DNA of 64,000 bases from Desulfomonile tiedjei DSM 6799 (GTDB taxonomy: Bacteria; Desulfobacterota; Desulfomonilia; Desulfomonilales; Desulfomonilaceae). Made by a program: the position numbers and the translations under genes. Below are positions 10,701 through 18,308 of this stretch, in pieces. The stretch spans positions 2,294,001 to 2,358,000 of the forward strand of contig NC_018025.1 of assembly GCF_000266945.1 (NCBI RefSeq), read 5' to 3'. The first letter of the stretch is position 1; the number at the start of each line of letters is the position of its first letter. The notes beneath the pieces are model-generated. The model was not told the origin of the DNA and made no database searches. It saw nothing but the letters and a program-made list of their open reading frames with translations.

Positions 10701-10865
10701 AACCCTGTCCTCTGCAAAGGGGACGGCCTGTGCAACACCGTATGCGCAACGTCTGCGATAGTGCTGAAACACTTTACAGACGATGAGATCATGAGTGAAA
10801 TTGATGTCGCATTTCCCAAGAAGACTGTCGCTCCCCAAGTGGATGAGGCAGTTGGAGATGTCTAG
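7740..10865 (+). CDS. bamE: HdrA-like FAD/iron-sulfur subunit BamE, selenoprotein
   Basis: 1041 residues when the in-frame TGA at 7953-7955 is read as selenocysteine (residue 72). The N-terminal part ([18 protein letters not shown], an FAD dinucleotide fold) runs in frame through [20 protein letters not shown]; most HdrA proteins have Cys at this site. Two ferredoxin-type motifs follow ([12 protein letters not shown] and CRICEGVC). A second HdrA-like FAD module starts at [19 protein letters not shown], and two C-terminal clusters are [15 protein letters not shown] and [11 protein letters not shown]. Such duplicated HdrA proteins are the proposed flavin bifurcation sites. Annotation software would split it into a 71-aa stub and an 846-aa protein starting at 8325; the continuous homology across the TGA argues against a frameshift or pseudogene. 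Confidence 0.92.
7953..7955 (+). other. UGA selenocysteine codon, BamE Sec72
   Basis: In-frame TGA in the context DCSM-U-ILSPKL, where HdrA homologues have Cys. Reading continues in frame for 969 more codons. Confidence 0.88.
7970..7989 (+). promoter_or_regulatory. Possible bSECIS hairpin for BamE
   Basis: GCTGG (7970-7974) pairs with CCGGC (7985-7989) with one T-G wobble around a 10-base loop, starting 15 bases after the TGA. Bacterial SECIS elements sit at about this distance inside the coding region. The fold is weak and only suggestive. Confidence 0.35.
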
Positions 10866-10914
10866 AAATATCCGTTGAGTGAAGCCTGGAATATCAAGTA
10901 CGAGGTGAGAACGC

Positions 10915-11682
10915 ATGAGTGCAGGACTTAAATTCAAACCGAATATCTTAGGGTTTGTGTGCCACTGGTGAGCATACGGCGCAGCCGACTTAGCTGGAGT
11001 TTCCAGAAGTCAATATACAACTGAAATAAGACTCATTCGCGTCATGTGTTCCGGACGAGTCGATTTGTCACATGTGTTCCGGGCTTTCTCAAATGGAGCG
11101 GATGGGGTGTTCGTTGGCGCCTGCCACTTGAATGAATGCAACTATATCACCCATGGAAATTACCATGCCTTGACCATGGTCAGTCTGGCCAAGAAACTGC
11201 TGGAACGCATCGGGTTGAATCCTGAAAGATTGCATATCGAGTTCATGTCCGGCAGTGAAGCCAACATTTTCGTCGAAGGGGTCAATAGCTTTGTCAAAAG
11301 GGTCAAGAACCTTGGTCCGCTTGGCCGAGCCGAAGGCATGAACGATAAGGAATTGCAGTTTCAGTTACAGGCGGTCACCGGGCTTATCCCTTACATCAGA
11401 CTGGTGGAAAGGGAAAGGCTGAGACTGCCTGCTATGCCGGAAGAGGAATACCGCAAATTTTTCGAGAGTGACGAGCTGAAACGGATATTCGAGGAGACTG
11501 TCGGAGAAAAACTGGCAATAGCCCAGATCGTGTCACTTCTGAGGGAGGGACCTCTTTCAACTGCAGATATCGCAAAGACGTTGGGCCTGACTCCGTCCAA
11601 GGTATCGAAATACCTTAACACCTCATCGAAGCAAAGATTGGTCCGTTACGATCAAAGTCAGAAGTGCTTCGCTCTCGCTTGA
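10915..11682 (+). CDS. bamF: MvhD-like iron-sulfur subunit BamF, selenoprotein with C-terminal winged helix
   Basis: 255 residues from the ATG at 10915, with TGA at 10969-10971 read as Sec19 (GFVCHW-U-AYGAADLAG; homologues have a second Cys there). The MvhD core continues with CSGRVDLSHVFRAFSNGADGVFVGACHLNECNY, the [2Fe-2S] ligand region of the methyl-viologen hydrogenase delta subunit, and ends about residue 140. The remaining ~110 residues contain a winged helix-turn-helix (AQIVSLLREGPLSTADIAKTLGLTPSKVSKYL, about 200-235). Plain MvhD proteins stop near 140 residues, so this is a fusion. It lies 49 bases after bamE and should pass electrons between BamE and the BamGHI part. A normal caller would start at 11044 and lose the catalytic N-terminus. 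Confidence 0.9.
10969..10971 (+). other. UGA selenocysteine codon, BamF Sec19
   Basis: In-frame TGA in CHW-U-AYG, replacing the second Cys of the MvhD N-terminal CxxC motif. The frame continues to 11682. Confidence 0.88.
10982..10996 (+). promoter_or_regulatory. Possible bSECIS hairpin for BamF
   Basis: CAGC (10982-10985) pairs with GCTG (10993-10996) around a 7-base loop, 11 bases after the TGA. The stem is short and supported only by position. Confidence 0.3.
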
Positions 11683-11730
11683 GGTGAAGTAAGCAGGATC
11701 GGAAGAAACAAGAAGATTAGGACAGAGCTT

Positions 11731-12183
11731 ATGGACACAGACAAAATCGACCAGATAATTGACAAATACGACTGCGATCCCAGTTATCTCATTCAGGTCT
11801 TACTGGACATTCAGGCAGAAAATAACTGGCTTCCCAAAGAGGCATTGGAGCGAGTTGCGAAGAGACTTCAGGTTCCCATGACTCGGATACAGCATATAGC
11901 GACTTTCTACAAAGCCTTTAGTCTGGTTCCCAAGGGACGTCATCAAATTCACGTTTGTATGGGAACGGCCTGCCATGTCCGGGGTGCATCGCGTGTGCTC
12001 GATACCGTGCAAGGCCTTACGGGAATTGAACCGGGTGAAACAGACCTGGATCTGAAGTTTAGCCTGGAGACCGTTAACTGCCTCGGCTGCTGTGCTTTGG
12101 GACCTGTGGTGGAGATCGATGGAAAAACACACGGTAAAATGGCGCCCGCACAGACCGCAGACGTGTTAAAGAACTACGATTAA
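11731..12183 (+). CDS. bamG: NuoE-like [2Fe-2S] subunit BamG
   Basis: 150 residues. The thioredoxin-like 24-kDa complex I fold is shown by YDCDPSYLIQVLLDIQ near the start and the four [2Fe-2S] ligands in CMGTACHV and CLGCC (about residues 75-119). It precedes bamH by nine bases, the usual NuoE-NuoF pairing of soluble NADH-oxidising modules. In the Bam complex it would carry electrons from the BamH flavin. Confidence 0.9.
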   Translation: MDTDKIDQIIDKYDCDPSYLIQVLLDIQAENNWLPKEALERVAKRLQVPMTRIQHIATFYKAFSLVPKGRHQIHVCMGTACHVRGASRVLDTVQGLTGIEPGETDLDLKFSLETVNCLGCCALGPVVEIDGKTHGKMAPAQTADVLKNYD

Positions 12184-12192
12184 GGAAAAACT

Positions 12193-14121
12193 ATGTCGCG
12201 GATAAATTCTCCCGCTGAATTGGAAGCATTCAGAAGAGACATCCTCTCGGAAAGAGACCCGAATAAAACCTGTATTACGCTCTGTTCCGGATCGGCTTGC
12301 CATGCTTCTGAAAGTCGCGCAGTGGCCGTCAGTTTCCAGGAAGAAATCCAGAAACAGGGCTTGAACGGTGAGGTGGAATTCAGAAGGACCGGCTGCCACG
12401 GCTTTTGCGAACGGGGCCCCATTGTTGTTATCCGACCTGACGATATCTGTTATTTCCAGATAAAGCCTGAGGATGTTCCGGAAATCATCTCTGAAACGAT
12501 AAAGGGAAAGAAGATCATAGAGCGTTTGCTCTATACCGACCCTGCCACCAATGAGAAGATAGTTCATGAATCCGAGATTCCTTTTTATAAGAATCAAGGG
12601 CGTATAGTTTTCGGTTCCAACGTCAATGTCGATCCCAAGAATATCCAGGACTATCTGGCAATTGGAGGCTATTCCGCTCTTGCCAAGGTTCTTTCCGGAA
12701 TGACCCCCGATCGGGTATTACAGGAAGTCAAGAAAGCAAACCTGAGAGGGAGGGGCGGCGGTGGCTTTCCTGCAGGGTCCAAGTGGGAAGGATCCCGGAA
12801 TGCTCCGGGCGACACGAAGTACGTGATAGTCAATGCGGACGAGGGCGATCCCGGAGCTTACATGGACAGGAGCCTTCTCGAAGGAAATCCTCACTCTGTT
12901 CTGGAAGGGTTGACGCTTGGCGCCTATGCCATCGGTGCCCAGGAGGGGTATATTTATGTGCGGCAGGAATACCCCTTAGCGGTTGAAAATGTGCATATCG
13001 CTATCCGGCAGGCCGAAGAGTATGGCCTTCTTGGAAAAAACATACTTGGCTCGGGCTTCGATTTCGTCGTAAAGGTGCACAAAGGAGCCGGCGCTTTCGT
13101 CTGCGGTGAATCGACTGCTCTGATGACAGCGTTGGAGGGTAGGGCAGGCGAGCCCAGACCCAAGTACATCCGCTCCAACGTTGTGGGACTCTGGGGGAAG
13201 CCCAGCGTTTTGAACAACGTCGAGACATGGGCCAACGTGCCGCTTATCATCAATAACGGAGCCGACTGGTTCACTCAGTATGGGACCGATACAAGCAAAG
13301 GAACGAAGATTTTCTCCCTTGTCGGCAAAATAACCAACACAGGCCTCGTTGAAGTGCCCATGGGCACCACTCTGAGAGATATTATCTACAATATCGGCGG
13401 CGGAATCCCCGGAGGCAAGAAGTTTAAGGCTGTGCAGACCGGAGGACCTTCCGGCGGATGTATTCCCGAGGAATTGTTGGATTTGCCGGTTGGTTTTGAT
13501 GAACTCACCAAAGCCGGATCGATGATGGGCTCTGGTGGGATGATCATCATGGACGAAGACACCTGTATGGTCGATGTCGCGAGATACTTCCTCGAGTTCC
13601 TCACTGACGAATCGTGCGGTAAATGTGTCCCGTGCCGTGAGGGCATGAGGCAGATGCTGAAGATTCTGACCAATATCACCAAAGGGAAGGGGAAAGAGGG
13701 CGATATCGAGCTCCTGGAGCAGCTAGCGGAAACGGCCATTGAAGCCTCTCTCTGTGCCTTGGGTAAGAGTTCCCCCAACCCATTTTTGAGCACGCTGAAA
13801 TACTTTAGGGATGAATACGAGGCTCATGTCAAGGAGAAGCGATGTCCGGCTCTCTCGTGCAAGGAGTTGATCTCTTTCTATATAGACCCGGCGAAATGCC
13901 AGGCTTGCACGACGTGTTTCAAGAAATGTCCTTCTGACGCAATCATAGGTGGCAAGAACCTGATTCACATCGTTGACCAGGAGAAATGCACAAAGTGCGG
14001 AACCTGCTTTGAAGTGTGTCCTTCCCGTTTTCGTGCTGTTACGAAAATTTCAGGCGAACCTGTTCCGCCTCCTGTACCCGAAGAAGCTCGAACCGTAGTG
14101 AGGCAGAAGAAACAAAAATGA
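12193..14121 (+). CDS. bamH: NuoF-like NADH-binding flavoprotein BamH
   Basis: 642 residues. An extra N-terminal thioredoxin-like [2Fe-2S] domain contains CSGSACHASES (about residues 35-45). The NuoF core has the NADH-binding loop RGRGGGGFPAGSKWE (about 180-195), the FMN-site segment CGESTAL, and the N3-type cluster ligands ESCGKCVPCREG (about 474-480) with a fourth Cys near 519. The C-terminus adds a two-cluster ferredoxin (CQACTTCFKKCP and CTKCGTCFEVCP). This is the HydB/NfnB-like long form found in electron-bifurcating enzymes, about 200 residues longer than respiratory NuoF. Its stop overlaps the bamI start in an ATGA. It is the likely NAD(H) site of the complex. Confidence 0.92.
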   Translation: MSRINSPAELEAFRRDILSERDPNKTCITLCSGSACHASESRAVAVSFQEEIQKQGLNGEVEFRRTGCHGFCERGPIVVIRPDDICYFQIKPEDVPEIISETIKGKKIIERLLYTDPATNEKIVHESEIPFYKNQGRIVFGSNVNVDPKNIQDYLAIGGYSALAKVLSGMTPDRVLQEVKKANLRGRGGGGFPAGSKWEGSRNAPGDTKYVIVNADEGDPGAYMDRSLLEGNPHSVLEGLTLGAYAIGAQEGYIYVRQEYPLAVENVHIAIRQAEEYGLLGKNILGSGFDFVVKVHKGAGAFVCGESTALMTALEGRAGEPRPKYIRSNVVGLWGKPSVLNNVETWANVPLIINNGADWFTQYGTDTSKGTKIFSLVGKITNTGLVEVPMGTTLRDIIYNIGGGIPGGKKFKAVQTGGPSGGCIPEELLDLPVGFDELTKAGSMMGSGGMIIMDEDTCMVDVARYFLEFLTDESCGKCVPCREGMRQMLKILTNITKGKGKEGDIELLEQLAETAIEASLCALGKSSPNPFLSTLKYFRDEYEAHVKEKRCPALSCKELISFYIDPAKCQACTTCFKKCPSDAIIGGKNLIHIVDQEKCTKCGTCFEVCPSRFRAVTKISGEPVPPPVPEEARTVVRQKKQK

Positions 14122-14774
14122 GCGAAATCCTCTTAAAGATTGACGGAAAAGAAGTCAAAGCGAAGCAGGACATGACTCTTTTGGAGGCAGCCCGGAGTGT
14201 TGGAATATCAATCCCCACGCTGTGTCACCACGAGAAACTGGAACCGTTTGGAGGCTGCCGGCTCTGTATAGTGGAAGTAGAAAGTCGCGGCTGGACAAAA
14301 ATCGTTGTTTCCTGCGTCTACCCCGTGGAGAAGGATATAGTCGTTAGAACCAGATCCGAGAAGATCGACAGAATTCGCAAGATGATCCTGGAACTCCAGA
14401 TGGCTCATGCTCCTGATTCATTTATCTTGCAAGATCTGGCCAAAGAGTATGGAGCAGACAGGAATCGCTTTGAAAAAGAGCCCTCTTTTTGTATCCATTG
14501 CGGTCTCTGTGTAAGATACTGTGCTGAAGTCAAGAAGAAGAACGCTGTGGGGTTTGTAGATAGGGGAATAAGGAAAGAGATAAGCTTCATCCCTGAGATA
14601 GCTTCCAAGGAGTGCTGGAACTGCAAGGAGTGTTTTCCTCTTTGCCCGACAGAGGCACTGCAGGCGGCGTACGTTTTCGTTGAAGCTCTCGCGTTTCCCC
14701 CGGAATCAACCCATCAGTGTCAGTGCGATAAGGGAAATTCTGCGGGATCAGCCTGCGGGCATTCTCACAAATAA
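14118..14774 (+). CDS. bamI: NuoG/HoxU-like iron-sulfur subunit BamI
   Basis: 218 residues from the ATG at 14118, which overlaps the bamH stop (ATGA); the frame is open further upstream, but those codons lie inside bamH. The N-terminal [2Fe-2S] domain has LCHHEKLEPFGGCRLCIVEV, then a distal Cys. The ferredoxin part has CIHCGLCVRYCAEV and CWNCKECFPLCP. A His/Cys-rich tail (HQCQCDKGNSAG...CGHSHK) ends the protein and might bind metal. It corresponds to the N-terminal third of complex I NuoG and completes the NADH-oxidising module with BamG and BamH. Confidence 0.9.
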   Translation: MSEILLKIDGKEVKAKQDMTLLEAARSVGISIPTLCHHEKLEPFGGCRLCIVEVESRGWTKIVVSCVYPVEKDIVVRTRSEKIDRIRKMILELQMAHAPDSFILQDLAKEYGADRNRFEKEPSFCIHCGLCVRYCAEVKKKNAVGFVDRGIRKEISFIPEIASKECWNCKECFPLCPTEALQAAYVFVEALAFPPESTHQCQCDKGNSAGSACGHSHK

Positions 14775-14832
14775 TTGCGTCCTCGGTGCACTGGATTTCA
14801 GCCACGGCGGGGATGCTCGAATAGACTTGGTG

Positions 14833-14857
14833 TTCAAGCCTCTACGGGGGGCTTGAA
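14833..14857 (+). terminator. Hairpin after the bam operon
   Basis: Perfect 8-bp stem TTCAAGCC (14833-14840) and GGCTTGAA (14850-14857), 9-base loop, 58 bases after bamI. No T run follows, so intrinsic termination would be weak. Confidence 0.4.
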
Positions 14858-15000
14858 TGCGTTCTGTAGGTCAAGAAATCGAATCCGTGTAACGATTGAG
14901 GGAAAACCCTTGGATTATGGCTTTCCTTGAAAATTGCCCCTCTCTCGCTTCGGCTCGTTATAGCAATTGAGTTCGATTGAGGATTAGGAATATTGGTGGG

Positions 15001-15076
15001 TGCCGTGCCTCCCTGTCGGCACATCTTCAATATGATCAATGATATCGATAGAATAGACCGGCAAGGACGCCGGTCC
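15001..15076 (-). repeat. 76-bp dispersed intergenic repeat, copy 2 (inverted)
   Basis: Reverse-complement match to 1986-2061 (about 79% identity, no gaps). In this copy the outer arm forms a perfect 7-bp hairpin, GACCGGC/GCCGGTC. Together the two copies bracket the tetR-bam region. Confidence 0.75.
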
Positions 15077-15149
15077 CCACCCTGTAGCTTCTATTGGAGC
15101 ATGGGATAAAAGACAGAATTATTGACAATCGTTATAGGTGGCTGGAGAC

Positions 15150-15506
15150 TCAACTCATTCTGAAAAACTTGATCACAAACGGATACTCTCGAAAGCCGCC
15201 ATCTCGTGCCGCCAGCGCTGCCCGGATCGGTCCCCAGATCGCAATGACGGCCAGGACGACCAGAAGCGGAAATCCGATGAGGATAAAACACAAGAGGCCG
15301 CTTATGACTCCGTAAATCGTGTAGGAGATCAGTCCGTTGAGAAAAATGAATCCCTGCCGATTAACGAAATCCGAATCTTTGTAAAGCAGCCATATGACAA
15401 TCGGCACAATGAAGCCGCCGTACGGAATAATGATGCCGGCGAAAGAACACAAATGGAGTAACATTCCCAGGTTCCGGTCACGTTGATCGTAGGGGAATCC
15501 GTTCAT
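15150..15506 (-). CDS. DUF4870-family small membrane protein
   Basis: 118 residues from the ATG at 15506, which has GGAG at good spacing; the frame is open 48 codons further up without a ribosome site. It begins MNGFPYDQRDRNLGMLLHLCSFAG and has three hydrophobic segments (IIIPYGGFIVPIVIWLLY; FLNGLISYTIYGVISGLLCFILIG; LLVVLAVIAIWGPI). The intervening KDSDFVNRQGFIFLN matches the DUF4870 pattern, in which membrane proteins of unknown function carry a conserved NQ or RQ before the second helix. It follows the vanX-like gene on the same strand, 100 bases downstream. Confidence 0.75.
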   Translation of the reverse strand: MNGFPYDQRDRNLGMLLHLCSFAGIIIPYGGFIVPIVIWLLYKDSDFVNRQGFIFLNGLISYTIYGVISGLLCFILIGFPLLVVLAVIAIWGPIRAALAARDGGFREYPFVIKFFRMS

Positions 15507-15606
15507 GGGCGCTCCGTAAGTGAGGTTAATCAGACAGTGGTCAATATAAGTGGTTGACGGCGACTTTTCAATGAAATGATGCAGTTGAAAATGTGTCTTA
15601 AACGCC

Positions 15607-16305
15607 CTACCGGACTGGAAAATTGAAGTACGTATGGGGAAATGGTTCATTCTTCAAGGTAAAATGCCACCACTCTTTCGAATAAGAATCGAATCCATAT
15701 TTCTTCATAAGCACATTCAGGAGCATTCGATGGGCACGATGAACGGGGGATACCAACGGACTCTCGGGCCATGCTTCAGGACCGAAAAAATCGAAATGGG
15801 TTCCCATGTCCAATTCCGTTGATTGTTGGTCCAGATAGACTATGGTCAAATCTACAGTGCTACCTCTGGAGTGACTTGATCTTTCGGCAATATAACCTTC
15901 TTTAAATAAATCTCTTTTCTGAACATCCGGGTAATACTTTGCTTGCATTTTCGTATCATTGAGATCCTTTCCCCATTGGACAAAGTGATCCACCGCACAC
16001 TGCGGACGGTACGCATCAAAGATTTTCAAACCCATGCCGAATTGCTTCAGTTCATCTTGTACCTTCTTAAGTGATTCGGCTGCCTCTTTTGTGAGTATGC
16101 ATCTTGGTGCGAGATAACCGGATACTCGGCACCCCAGAAAATTCTCATCGCTGAAGTAGCGAAGTTCAGTATGGATGTCAGGTATAATGGTCTCAACATA
16201 AACAAACCCTTCAGGCAACGCTTCAGCCAGAATCAATGCCGGAAAAAGCGTTGAATAAAGAGAAATTGAGCACAAAGTCAAGATAACCGCACAGCGCCGT
16301 TTCAC
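15607..16305 (-). CDS. D-alanyl-D-alanine dipeptidase, VanX/DdpX family, exported
   Basis: 232 residues from a GTG start at 16305 with GAGGAG upstream. A signal peptide (MKRRCAVILTLCSISLYSTLFPALILAEA) is followed by a VanX-like zinc peptidase. FDAYRPQ carries the catalytic Arg, SSHSRGSTVDLTI the first His and Asp zinc ligands, and EWWHF the catalytic Glu and third His ligand. The enzyme hydrolyses D-Ala-D-Ala in the periplasm. No vanA, vanH or regulator is nearby, so peptidoglycan dipeptide recycling is more likely than glycopeptide resistance. Confidence 0.9.
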   Translation of the reverse strand: MKRRCAVILTLCSISLYSTLFPALILAEALPEGFVYVETIIPDIHTELRYFSDENFLGCRVSGYLAPRCILTKEAAESLKKVQDELKQFGMGLKIFDAYRPQCAVDHFVQWGKDLNDTKMQAKYYPDVQKRDLFKEGYIAERSSHSRGSTVDLTIVYLDQQSTELDMGTHFDFFGPEAWPESPLVSPVHRAHRMLLNVLMKKYGFDSYSKEWWHFTLKNEPFPHTYFNFPVR

Positions 16306-16413
16306 TTTCTTCTCCTCACGAAGACACGTTGGCGGTTACGCTACTGTATCGATCTCCTTACTGCAAGAGGAATTCAGTACGCTTTTGTATCGTCCCGATT
16401 GACAATTCACAGA

Positions 16414-17313
16414 CTACCGGCCATAGCTGAGAAGCATTTCGGTTGGGACAGGTGGTGTAAAATCGATAGATATCATGACGCTCAGAATGAATATGGTCAG
16501 AATGGAGAAGACGTAAAGCTTTTTTCCCCAGAGCCGCTCATCGGTCGCCTTGTACCCTGACCGGGCAATATGCAACCAGCACAAGCCCAGCACAGTCGCC
16601 ACTGCCAAAGTAGAGTAACCCGTGTACCCCCCGAAGGTCAGCAGCATCGTGGCGGCCATAAACGCCAGGATGTAACCGACAATATACTTTCTTGCAGCCG
16701 CTGTTCCCTGCTTTACCGGCAGAACCGGAATAGCCGCAGCAGTGTAATCGTCATGCCGAAAAATCGCGATAGCATAGCAGTGAGGCATCTGCCAGAGGCT
16801 GAAGATAGCCAACAATATCAATGCACCCATGTCAAAGCGGCCGGTGACTGCACAGTATCCGGCAAGGGGTGGGGCGGCTCCCGCCAGACTGCCGACCAAG
16901 GCGCTGTACAGGAAATTTCGCTTCATATAAAGGCTGTATACTCCCACATAAATCACAAGGCCCGCCAGCACGATGAGAACGCTCAGTAGATTTGTTGCCT
17001 CACAGAGCATGGCCATGCCGGCAATGCCCAATACTGTTGCGTATAATACGGCGGCCTTGAGTGAGATGAGCCCTCTGGCAAGGGCGCGGTTGCGTGTCCG
17101 GATCATCTTTCGGTCTATTTCTCTATCGATGCAGTTGTTGAAAATGCAACCGGAACCGACAACCAGGGATATGCCGATGAGTGTCGCCAGGAGCGTACCG
17201 ACATCAACCCGGCCTCTGGAGGCAAGAAAGAAGCCGGCCGCCGCGGAGATCAGGTTGCCCAGAACGATCCCCGGTTTAGCAACGAGCACATAGTTTTTGA
17301 TCCGTTCAGGCAT
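16414..17313 (-). CDS. cyoE: Protoheme IX farnesyltransferase (heme O synthase)
   Basis: 299 residues from the ATG at 17313 ([15 protein letters not shown]); the frame extends upstream inside cyoD. UbiA-type prenyltransferase with about eight membrane helices. The two Asp-rich substrate motifs are seen as [18 protein letters not shown] and [15 protein letters not shown]. It makes heme O for the oxidase. It starts three bases after the cyoD stop, so it is co-transcribed as the last gene of cyoABCDE. Confidence 0.93.
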   Translation of the reverse strand: MPERIKNYVLVAKPGIVLGNLISAAAGFFLASRGRVDVGTLLATLIGISLVVGSGCIFNNCIDREIDRKMIRTRNRALARGLISLKAAVLYATVLGIAGMAMLCEATNLLSVLIVLAGLVIYVGVYSLYMKRNFLYSALVGSLAGAAPPLAGYCAVTGRFDMGALILLAIFSLWQMPHCYAIAIFRHDDYTAAAIPVLPVKQGTAAARKYIVGYILAFMAATMLLTFGGYTGYSTLAVATVLGLCWLHIARSGYKATDERLWGKKLYVFSILTIFILSVMISIDFTPPVPTEMLLSYGR

Positions 17314-17315
17314 TT

Positions 17316-17642
17316 TCACATCATTCTGTGATACAAATTGAACATGATCCAGATGCTTCCCCCGACGAAGAGGACCATGATCAGTACGGTAAATATGAGC
17401 GCCAACACGTTCCAACTCGCGTCTGATGACCTGTCCAGATGCAGAAAGAAATACAAGTGCACCAGAATCTGCACGATGCCCGCACTGAAGATACCGACTA
17501 GAATCGCCGAGGACGACCACGTACCGCTCATCACCAGGGCAAACGGAATGGCCGTGAGAATGAGGGACAGAACAAAACCGGTGACGTACGATGTAAGACT
17601 TCCCCTGCTGGCGCCAGTGCTGTCGATATATGCTTGACTCAT
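17316..17642 (-). CDS. cyoD: Cytochrome bo3 quinol oxidase subunit IV
   Basis: 108 residues with three membrane helices ([67 protein letters not shown]). The HLYFFLHLD motif is typical of subunit IV. Its ATG directly follows the cyoC stop codon (TAAATG). Confidence 0.92.
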   Translation of the reverse strand: MSQAYIDSTGASRGSLTSYVTGFVLSLILTAIPFALVMSGTWSSSAILVGIFSAGIVQILVHLYFFLHLDRSSDASWNVLALIFTVLIMVLFVGGSIWIMFNLYHRMM

Positions 17643-18260
17643 TTACATAACTCCCATCAGGTACACGATACTGAATATGCCGATCCAAACGATATCTAAG
17701 AAATGCCAGAACATACTCAGACGCATCAGCCGTGATTGAACTGGAGATGTCAACCCTTTGACGGCTACCTGACCTATCATGACCGCCATCCAGATCAGCC
17801 CGAAAGCCACATGGGTGCCATGAGTTCCTACCAGAGTAAAATAACTCGAAAGAAAGGCGCTCACGTCCGGTCCGTGGCCGTGTGCAATCAGGCTGTGGAA
17901 CTCGTTGATCTCCATCAAGACAAATCCGAGCCCCAGCAGAAAGGTAACAGCGAGTCCTGTTAGAACCCGCTTCTTCATACCATTGTGCACGGCCAACATG
18001 ACAAGGCCGTAAGTGAAGCTGCTGAAGAGCAGGAGCAGGGTTTCAGCCAATACGTAAGGCAGCTCGAATAATTCCTTTCCCGTCGGCCCGCCCGCGTAGC
18101 TGCGGCCCAGGACGGCAAAGGTGGCGAAGAGTGTCGCAAATATAATGAGGTCGCTCATAAGATAAAGCCAGAAACCGAGTGTCTGCATCTCGATGGTATC
18201 GGGATGTTCAACTACTTGGTCATGAGCGATACCGATGGTCGAAGCGTCTGTTGTCGTCAT
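17643..18260 (-). CDS. cyoC: Cytochrome bo3 quinol oxidase subunit III
   Basis: 205 residues from the ATG at 18260. An upstream ATG at 18266 sits directly against the GGAG ribosome site, so the second is preferred. Five membrane helices; conserved features include [19 protein letters not shown] near the start, the [15 protein letters not shown] segment and [18 protein letters not shown] at the end. It is a structural subunit of the proton-pumping oxidase. Confidence 0.93.
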   Translation of the reverse strand: MTTTDASTIGIAHDQVVEHPDTIEMQTLGFWLYLMSDLIIFATLFATFAVLGRSYAGGPTGKELFELPYVLAETLLLLFSSFTYGLVMLAVHNGMKKRVLTGLAVTFLLGLGFVLMEINEFHSLIAHGHGPDVSAFLSSYFTLVGTHGTHVAFGLIWMAVMIGQVAVKGLTSPVQSRLMRLSMFWHFLDIVWIGIFSIVYLMGVM

Positions 18261-18308
18261 GTACATCTCCGCTACAGGGGGTTGTGACGGTCTGTCCGTC
18301 TGGGGACA

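Larger units (their letters stand above)
14775..15149. other. Gene-free stretch between bamI and the DUF4870 gene
   Basis: About 375 bases between convergent genes. It contains the hairpin at 14833-14857 and the inverted copy of the 76-bp repeat. I see no credible reading frame. Confidence 0.6.

Noticed and set aside
15607-16305. Vancomycin-resistance gene
   Set aside because: VanX-type enzyme alone, without vanH, vanA or vanRS; a housekeeping dipeptidase is the simpler reading.
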